Notes under the pieces: generated by a model | The model's database searches: none | Told to the model about the DNA's origin: nothing | What the model saw: only the letters and a program-made list of their open reading frames with translations | Origin: Paenibacillus radicis (ex Xue et al. 2023) | Lineage (GTDB): Bacteria; Bacillota; Bacilli; Paenibacillales; NBRC-103111 | DNA: 41,330 nt | Reading direction: 5' to 3' | NCBI RefSeq assembly: GCF_024722015.1 | Contig: NZ_JANQBD010000049.1 | Span: 1 to 41,330 of the forward strand | Position numbers and translations under genes: made by a program | Shown: one piece after another, positions 18,416 to 25,200 of the stretch | How positions within the stretch are numbered: position 1 is the first letter of the stretch | Layout: each line of letters starts with the position of its first letter

Positions 18416-19348
18416 TTATTTCGATGGATCGCTTGTCGGCTCGAACGTATTTACCGTTACCGATACGGATTTGTAGCCGGTAAAATCGCCCTTGCCTGCG
18501 GTTTCGAATGTCGTCGCGGTGAAACTTTCGGCGCTGCCGCTGCCCGTCTGCTTCAATTCCGCCGTACCAAGCGCCTTGCCTGCCGCATCATAGAAGTTCA
18601 GCGTGGCATCGTATCGGTAATTGCCCGTATGTTTCAGGCTGACCCAGCCGCGTATTTTCGTAAAACCGTCCTGCGCGGCCATCCGGAAATCGCCGACGCC
18701 CAGTCTGTTCGACGAATCGTAGACATCGACGGTAGGCGGAACCGGCAGCCCCATCGGAACCGGACCTACATTAGCCAGCGAAACAAATGCATATCCCGTC
18801 ACGTCGCGATCGGCAGTCGCCTTGAAATCGCGAATCTGATCGCCCTTGGCGACGAACGCCGCTTGGATCGGCACTTTTCCTATATACTTGCCCTGATCGT
18901 CATAGAATAAAAGATCTCCCGTAACCGTAACGTCGCTTCCCGGAGCAATGCCGCTTTTTCGCGAGTTCGCCATCGCTTCCCAGTGATCCTGCCCGACGAA
19001 CAGCTTGCCTTCGACCGCGGACCCTTCGGCTGTTTTGGTTACCTGCAGATGGCCGGCGCGAATACCGCTGTTCATGTTCGTGACGTGAAAGTCGTTGTCG
19101 ACTTGGATCGTCGTGCTGTCTTGATCGTAGGCAACTACGGCGCCCAAGCTTTCAGCGACAAAACGGATCGGGACATACGCATGCCCGTCCACATTGATGG
19201 TCGAGTAGCCGTCAGGCAGCTGCCTTGCTTCGCCGTTAACCTCATATTTCGCCGGGAATATCACCGCATTAATGGCATTATCCGCATAAACCGCCGTCGC
19301 ACCGGCCAAAATGGCGCCAACGACGAATCCTATCGCATATTTCCTCAT
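18416..19348 (-). CDS. Secreted stalk-domain (copper amine oxidase N-like) protein
   Basis: This is a 310-residue secreted or wall-associated protein of unknown role. The signal peptide is at 1-23 (MRKYAIGFVVGAILAGATAVYA). Residues about 30-80 form a stalk domain of the copper amine oxidase N-terminal type, with GYSTINVDGHAYVPIRFVAESLGA. This module is common as a surface spacer in Paenibacillus and has no oxidase activity by itself. Two related beta-sandwich units follow (about 95-200 and 215-305), each with LxFYDxxGKxxG and later TGYxxVSV, suggesting internal duplication. The start is fixed by GGAGGAGA just upstream; the frame opens at 19384. It has its own promoter and an unusual leader. 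Confidence 0.75.
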   Translation of the reverse strand: MRKYAIGFVVGAILAGATAVYADNAINAVIFPAKYEVNGEARQLPDGYSTINVDGHAYVPIRFVAESLGAVVAYDQDSTTIQVDNDFHVTNMNSGIRAGHLQVTKTAEGSAVEGKLFVGQDHWEAMANSRKSGIAPGSDVTVTGDLLFYDDQGKYIGKVPIQAAFVAKGDQIRDFKATADRDVTGYAFVSLANVGPVPMGLPVPPTVDVYDSSNRLGVGDFRMAAQDGFTKIRGWVSLKHTGNYRYDATLNFYDAAGKALGTAELKQTGSGSAESFTATTFETAGKGDFTGYKSVSVTVNTFEPTSDPSK

Positions 19349-19404
19349 TATACAATCTCCTCCTGATTTGCAAAAATAATGCAACGCACTACCGAGTTTA
19401 GACG

Positions 19405-19434
19405 CAAAAAGACACCGGAAGTTGCAAACCGGTG
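19405..19434 (-). terminator. Terminator-like hairpin in the stalk gene leader
   Basis: On the minus strand CACCGG pairs with CCGGTG across 10 nt and is followed by TCTTTTTG. It lies between the promoter (19514-19542) and the gene start (19348), so it is a candidate attenuator rather than the end of another gene. Confidence 0.6.
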
Positions 19435-19513
19435 CCGCACACGTTCTCTGATAATAAAGTTGTTTAAAATCATTGAACTATTGTTTCCTGTTAGCTTAAT
19501 GGGCTGCAATCCT

Positions 19514-19542
19514 ATAGTATCTACTCTCATCGTGAAATTCAA
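19514..19542 (-). promoter_or_regulatory. Sigma-A promoter of the stalk-domain gene
   Basis: On the minus strand TTGAAT (19542-19537), a 17-nt spacer, and TACTAT (19519-19514) make a good vegetative promoter. The leader would run about 160 nt from near 19507 to the start codon. Confidence 0.65.
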
Positions 19543-19619
19543 AGCCTGTCAACACAGCAAAGCCAACCGATCGAAAAAGGCGGCAGCCTCCTGATGATGC
19601 TAATACCGTAGCGACGCAA

Positions 19620-19650
19620 CAAAAAAGCCGCCGTTTTTTTCCTCGGCGGC
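19620..19650 (-). terminator. Terminator of the sigma/SRPBCC/DoxX operon
   Basis: On the minus strand GCCGCCG pairs with CGGCGGC across 10 nt and is followed by TTTTTT. It begins about 11 nt after the DoxX stop codon. Confidence 0.92.
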
Positions 19651-19660
19651 AGTATATATG

Positions 19661-20086
19661 TTATTCGCGTTCCCGGAGAAGATTGCGCAATCTTCGATCG
19701 ATTAGCCACAGCGCCCCCCAAGCCAGTATGGCGACATAGACGGGAAACAGCAGATGAGACCACAACGGATTATCCAACCTGAGATGTGCAGCCACCGCGC
19801 CTCCTAAGTAACCCGTGAGCAGTAGCGCCCCCAGGAACCGAGTTCGCGGAATGGCATACAGGACGGTGCAGAGCAATACTAATACGCCCAACGTTGCAAG
19901 GTGGTGCTCCGCGAATCCAAGCGTGACCGTGCCTTCTACCACTGGTACGGGCTTGGCGAATTTCCCGATCCCATCGAACAGCATGAACAGAATGACAATC
20001 CCGCTCATGGCACGCGCTGTCCATAGCCTCGCATTAGAGATTTCTTTTACTGGCGGTGTCCCCGTTTTCATATTCGTCTCGATCAT
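19661..20086 (-). CDS. DoxX-like membrane protein
   Basis: This is a 141-residue protein with four hydrophobic helices (about 25-45, 60-78, 83-105, 110-130), the size and layout of DoxX_2-type proteins. It has the typical start of helix one, ARAMSGIVILFMLFDGIGKF. Its biochemical role is not known. ATG 20086 overlaps the stop codon of the SRPBCC gene by 4 nt (ATGA), so translation is coupled. It is the last gene of the three-gene operon led by an ECF sigma factor. Confidence 0.82.
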   Translation of the reverse strand: MIETNMKTGTPPVKEISNARLWTARAMSGIVILFMLFDGIGKFAKPVPVVEGTVTLGFAEHHLATLGVLVLLCTVLYAIPRTRFLGALLLTGYLGGAVAAHLRLDNPLWSHLLFPVYVAILAWGALWLIDRRLRNLLRERE

Positions 20087-20511
20087 CGGGATTCCTCCGT
20101 ATATTTCTTGAAATTATCCAAAATCGCCTGCCATCCCGCCTGCTGCATTTCAATGGAATGCGTGCTTTCCGCGCCAAATATTTCAATCACCTTGGTTTCG
20201 TTTCCTTGATTCAGGAAGGAGATCTCAACCGTTCTCCCATCTTCCATTGTGTATGAAATCTGCTCATGCAGCTTCACGACATCGTATGTTCCAAAGAAGT
20301 CAAACCCCATGCTGCCGTCTTTTGCTTCCATTCGGGTAAGGAATTTGCCTCCAACCCGCAGATCATTCTCCGCCTTCGGTGCGTGCCACGACTCTGAAGC
20401 TTGATTCCACTTCTTGATGTGTTCCGGCTCGGACCAGTACCTCCATACCTTCTCTACTGGCGCTTGAATGACGACTTGCACGGTAATTTTCGTCGATTGA
20501 TTCGTTTCCAT
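20083..20511 (-). CDS. SRPBCC (AHSA1-type) ligand-binding protein
   Basis: This is a 142-residue cytoplasmic protein with the START-like helix-grip fold of the AHSA1 family. The pattern is VVIQAPVEKVWRYWSEPEH at the start, GGKFLTRMEAKDGSMGFDF in the middle, and a C-terminal helix with GWQAILDNFKKY. Such proteins bind hydrophobic ligands; the ligand here is unknown. The start ATG 20511 follows GAGAGG. It sits 60 nt after the sigma gene and overlaps the DoxX start. An ECF sigma/SRPBCC/DoxX arrangement suggests the last two are sigma targets or partners. Confidence 0.87.
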   Translation of the reverse strand: METNQSTKITVQVVIQAPVEKVWRYWSEPEHIKKWNQASESWHAPKAENDLRVGGKFLTRMEAKDGSMGFDFFGTYDVVKLHEQISYTMEDGRTVEISFLNQGNETKVIEIFGAESTHSIEMQQAGWQAILDNFKKYTEESR

Positions 20512-20571
20512 TGTAATAACATCCTCTCTTTTTTTGTTTTCACTTCTATAGACGAAGCCAACCGACGAAAT

Positions 20572-21528
20572 TCATCGGTCCAATCTATCCGGAAGTCCGA
20601 AACGGGCAAATAATTTTCGATTGATGAAATTTTGGACGTGGAATACTTTGTTGTCTTTCACTTCTAAGAGGTGAATCCCCCAAGGGACCAAGCCGTCCTC
20701 TTCCCTGCTCCACATATACTGCGCTAACGCAGGAAAACCGCCATTCGCCGAAACCGGCACAAACCGGGATCCCTCGCAATGCCAACGCGTAAGCGTGAAG
20801 AACTTGAACAAATCGTCCTTGCCGCGCACCCACATAGGGAAAGGCGGCATCGACATCCGACCTTCTTCATGAAACAAGGCAACCAGGGCATTGATATCGA
20901 ATTGCTCGAAGGCTTCCACATAACGCGACAGCAATTCCTGATCAGGTGCCTCTTCGCTCCTATTGAATTCATCGGAACGGAGTTGTTCCCGCTCCAACGT
21001 ATCTCTGGCTCTCTGCAGAGCGCTGTTTACCGCTGCCGACGACATGCCTAACGTCTCTGCGATCTGCTTTGAAGGCCACTCGAATACATCCTTCAGAATC
21101 ATCACCGCACGTTGACGGGGAGGTAAGAGCTGTAAAAGTGTAATAAAACAAATATGCAGCGTATCTTTACGGATGAAAATATCTTCCGGATTATTCGAAA
21201 ATTCAGGGGCTGGCCAAATCCAAGATGAGTCAGGCAACGTCTCGCGAGGTTCAACAATGGATTCCGCTGGGCCGGAGAAGTCTACGGGGCGAATGCGGCG
21301 CTTCGTTTGTCTTAGCTTGTCCAGGCATATATTTGAAGCGATCCGGTAGACCCACGTTTTAAACGAGGATTCCTGTCGGAAAGAGCTCCAGCTTTGCCAG
21401 ACGCGGATGAAAGTTTCCTGCACGGCATCGTCTGCGTCATCGATAGACCCTAGCATCCTATAACAGAACGAGGCTAACCCCGGCTTCAACTCGTCAAATA
21501 ACTGAAGTTCTGGTGCGGTTACTTTCAT
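20572..21528 (-). CDS. ECF sigma factor with SnoaL-like C-terminal domain
   Basis: This is a 318-residue sigma-70 family protein. Region 2 (about 10-75) has FCYRMLGSIDDADDAVQETF and FKTWVYRIASNICLDKLR. Region 4 (about 125-185) has LPPRQRAVMILKDVFEWPS and AAVNSALQRARDTLE. The remaining 120 residues (from about 200) form a SnoaL/NTF2-like domain, which in this sigma type replaces a separate anti-sigma factor as the likely signal sensor. It resembles the family I know as TIGR02960/SigX5. ATG 21528 is preferred because GGGTGG precedes it; GTG 21540 is in frame but has AAGG too close. A dyad covers its promoter region. Confidence 0.87.
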   Translation of the reverse strand: MKVTAPELQLFDELKPGLASFCYRMLGSIDDADDAVQETFIRVWQSWSSFRQESSFKTWVYRIASNICLDKLRQTKRRIRPVDFSGPAESIVEPRETLPDSSWIWPAPEFSNNPEDIFIRKDTLHICFITLLQLLPPRQRAVMILKDVFEWPSKQIAETLGMSSAAVNSALQRARDTLEREQLRSDEFNRSEEAPDQELLSRYVEAFEQFDINALVALFHEEGRMSMPPFPMWVRGKDDLFKFFTLTRWHCEGSRFVPVSANGGFPALAQYMWSREEDGLVPWGIHLLEVKDNKVFHVQNFINRKLFARFGLPDRLDR

Positions 21529-21550
21529 TGCGGTGTCCACCCTTCATGGA

Positions 21551-21597
21551 ACGAATTCTTCAATACTATAATACATATTCAAGAATTCGTTTGTATA
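21551..21597 (-). promoter_or_regulatory. Promoter and 15-bp dyad before the ECF sigma gene
   Basis: An inverted repeat has arms 21551-21565 (ACGAATTCTTCAATA) and 21576-21590, complementary at 14 of 15 positions, around a 10-nt centre. On the minus strand the centre contains TATTAT (21573-21568), a likely -10 box, with TATACA (21597-21592) 18 nt upstream as a possible -35. A repressor bound to the dyad would cover the -10. Confidence 0.6.
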
Positions 21598-21638
21598 TAA
21601 AAAAGAGTAGCGCCACCAGATGGTGAGCAACTCTTTCT
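21598..21638. terminator. Bidirectional terminator-like hairpin
   Basis: AGAGT-GC-CACC pairs with GGTG-GC-ACTCT with small bulges (21604-21634). A T run follows on the minus strand (TTTTTT), and a weaker TTTCTTC on the plus strand. No complete gene ends here on the minus strand. Confidence 0.55.
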
Positions 21639-21961
21639 TCGTGAGGTATGGTTTACATCTCCGTGTAGATCTGGAAGGTCACGCCGAACTTTATGGCTTA
21701 GTCCTGACCCCCGCTATTCATGTTGATTCTACGATCGTCTCACAGGTCGTCGGAAAATGGAGCGAAACCAAAAAGGGCACGTTGATGGAACTGACGCCGA
21801 TGGTGTCCTGTATCGTGCGGTGTTACTGTTGGCAACTATTTGCTATTGGATCCGGAGCATATTAATTACATAGCAGATAGACAAATTTCAACCGTTTCTT
21901 ATCAAGTGAATGGAGATACACTGACAATAGCTGAACAAACGTTTACTAGAATAAATTGATA
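21639..21961 (+). pseudogene. Possible remnant of a small beta-rich protein gene
   Basis: Two frames carry gene-like text. One (to about 21865) reads VGKWSETKKGTLMELTP. Another, from about 21820 to the stop near 21958, reads GVTVGNYLLLDPEHINY and ends SYQVNGDTLTIAEQTFTRIN, like the C-terminal strands of lipocalin-like secreted proteins. No start codon with a ribosome site joins them. I read it as a frameshifted, truncated gene; the parent family is not identified. Confidence 0.4.
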
Positions 21962-22112
21962 ATCAAACACTAGTAGAAGGGCAGACAAGAACTTTTCCTT
22001 ATTGTTGCGTATCGGTGATAACCGACGAGTAGTGCATAGGTTTTGCAAAAAAAACTAAAACAAACACAACAATAACGTAAATTTTTCCAAGCCAAAAAAA
22101 TTATCTATAGTA

Positions 22113-22138
22113 TATAATAAAATTTGAAAACGCATTCA
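22113..22138 (+). promoter_or_regulatory. -10 box and cre-like site of the second SLH gene
   Basis: TATAAT (22113-22118) is followed 6 nt later by TGAAAACGCATTCA (22125-22138). That fits the CcpA cre consensus with one deviation from the strict form and sits where transcription would start. The -35 is weak. About 110 nt of leader remain before the gene. Confidence 0.6.
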
Positions 22139-22248
22139 TTGGAATTGAAGGAATGTTCTTTAAAAAGAATCAATCACAGTAGGGTTTGTAATTATGAAGT
22201 TAATTCAAGAAGATATTTATTTATTATTATGGAGAAGGGGCTAGTAAC

Positions 22249-25200
22249 ATGCAAAAAAGTAAAATTTTTAATATGCCGATTAGTTTTTTGATTACATTAA
22301 CACTTGTTTTTCAGGCTTTCGGCGGTATGGTTTTACCCGGTACAACTGTCCGGGCAGCCGGTCCGGATATCTACTCGACTTCGGCGAACCAAACGCTCGA
22401 CCCGAGCGATCCTTTGGATGTGGTACTCACAAAGCCGTACAGAGGCTCGACGGTAACCAAATCGGGAGCCACGGGTACCATTACTATTGAACTGCCGTAC
22501 GGCACGTTCTATCAGATGCTGCACCCAGTTGTCAATCCAGGCTCGACTGTCAAGGTTTATAAGAGCGGCGGCACTGAAATCGTCAGTCTCACCGGCATTA
22601 ACAATGGCGATTACGAGCTGGGGCTAAAGGATTCGCAAGGGAATAGAGTAGTGCCGGGCTGGACCGGCGGAACCTATTTCCTAGACGTTACAAATGGTCC
22701 AAACACAAGAAGATACACAATCACCGTAACCATACAGCCAATATCGGATTTTAAAATAACCCGAAGTTTACAAGGCGGGGGAACCGAGGCCGTGAATAAG
22801 CCGGGCCAGTTGGTCGCACCGATGAACATCCGCGCGAACGAGAACGGCATGGACACTTGGGGCTCCACTTATATCGGCTATGGGGATACCGGCTTAAACT
22901 CCTTGGAGGGGCCGATGAGGCCGTCCTCATACAGCGGGAAGAATTGGTACGACTCGTTCTGGGGGTCGGATATCTACGTCCATACGACGAACGACGTCAA
23001 TAAATTCAAGCCCGCCGGCGTTTCGAACGATCTGCCCAAGGATGGCAGAGGGATTCCGCTCCGTTGGTACGGCGATAACATGTACGTGCAGACGATCGCC
23101 AAGGACAATTCCGACGGCAGGATTGACGCCTATGGGGTGGACGTAAAATACGACGGCACGATGACCGCGAGCGGCAAAATCTCCGGGTTTGACAAACTCC
23201 AGTCGGATATTATCCGTATCCACAAGTTTGACGCGCCCGTCAACGCGCCCGGGCATGAGGACGGCGACCGCGGCGCGGCCAGCAGCACGACCCAGCGGCT
23301 GGAGATGAAAACCAACTACACACCGGAAAACGTGGTCGCCAACGACGGTCCGGGAACGATATCGACCCATTTCTGGCGGCTGCTGGTTCCCTCGGAAACA
23401 GTGAAGCGGCAGAAGAAGGTAGGTAGCAACAACATAGGAACCTGGTCTCCCAACAACTACGGTTTTATCTATCAGATCAAGGAGGCCAAGGGCAACGCGA
23501 ACGGATCCCCGACTGTAGATATTGCGCTTAACAACGGCAACCTGTCATTTGATCACAGTCGCAACAATTCGACGCCGAGCGGCATGCAATCCGCCGGGGG
23601 GATAAACACTGGCACGTTCCTTACTCTTACCAGTGACAAATTCGTCGACCGCTGGATCGATATCGAGTTGACAACCGAAACGGCGGATTTCGGGCATCTT
23701 TACGTAAGGGTAACAGATACGGATACAGGCGCCCTGCTCGGCGAGGGAACGCTTAATGAAGCCGATCTGTTAAGGCGCAACATAGAGCTGCAGCTTCCTA
23801 CACCCCTTCCAGCCCCTGCCCCCGGACCTGTATACAGGGAAGGAAACTACAATACCCTGAAGGACGATCAGGGGCGCAACGTCAATTTCGGGCGTTCCAA
23901 GTGGGGCATTTACGGCGCCTTCCCCGCCACCGGCACTGGCCGCGAAGAGTGGCAGCCATCGACGATTTATATGGCGGACATCACGATCATCAAGCGCGAC
24001 CGTGATACATACGTGTTCCCGAACGGTTACAAGCCGACCGACAGGGACAGCAACCTGCGCATCATGGGCTGGGAGCATCAAAACCAGATGAAAGTGCCTT
24101 TGGGTACCAAGATTACAGACCTAACGCTGAAGACCAAACTGGACGTCACCTTATCCAACGGCTTTACAGTTAAAGTACCGGTCAAGTGGGATACGTCCGG
24201 CTACAGCCCGACCGTCCCGGGCATCTACAGGATTTTAGGCGAGTTGCAGCCGCCGGGCGGTATCACAATACCCGCCGCCCCTGACAATTATTACCCCGAT
24301 TATTACAAGCCGTACTTTGAAATCAACAACTCCACGGTGCATGACTGGGGTAAGGCTGTTATGGGCGCGAATATCAAAATTGTTTCGCATAACGAAGAGT
24401 CCCGGAAGGAGAACGTCCTTGAGGAAGACCGCACCGCCATGACCACTTCGGAAGGGTACGCGTTCTTCCAAAGCGGCTCGTCGTTTGAGCTGGATGCAGG
24501 CAGAACCCCTTGGCGCTATTGGGTTGCCTTGGATTTGGGCCGGCAGATTGATATTTCACGCATAGAAATAGAATTTGGCACGATGGGCTCTCCCGGGCGC
24601 TCAAGGAACAGCTCCGCCTGGTGGACGAACGACGCGGCGGCCTATGAGTCACTTATAGAATCCTACAACAAATTCTATGACCCGACAGACCCGGCGCTCG
24701 CGGCCGGGCAACCGGAGCCGAATCGCCAGTATTATTTGGCTAACAACTGGCCGACGAAGAATCCTTTTGGCGTTGAGAATTTGGTGAATTACAGCGGTCC
24801 ATGGAAATACTTTGAAGGCAGCGGGCGCCAGCCTAGTAACGTCAATAGCCAAGGTACATCCACCGCATCAAACTGGAAACCAACAACCCAACCGGCGTTA
24901 AAAGGCGGGACTCTCGGAACCAACTACACGCTTGGGCGCAGGGCAACCGACGTCCTCGCAGGCAACGGCGGCCAGCCGATTACCGCGCGGTATGTGATGG
25001 TCGTAAACGAGCTTAACTTCTTCTCTTCGGTCACCGGGGCGCCTGGGACAGTAGGCGGTTCTTCACCGGGCCCGATGCAGTTTTTGGACTTCGCCGTCAT
25101 TGGCGAGTTGCATGACGATCTCACAGATCTGATGGTGCTGGAGACGCTGACGGTCGGTGGCGTGTCGGTTACAGGGTTCGATCCTAGCACCAAGAACTAC

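Noticed and set aside
18983..19366. Plus-strand frame opposite the stalk-domain gene
   Set aside because: The minus-strand frame has a signal peptide, ribosome site and domain; the plus frame has none.
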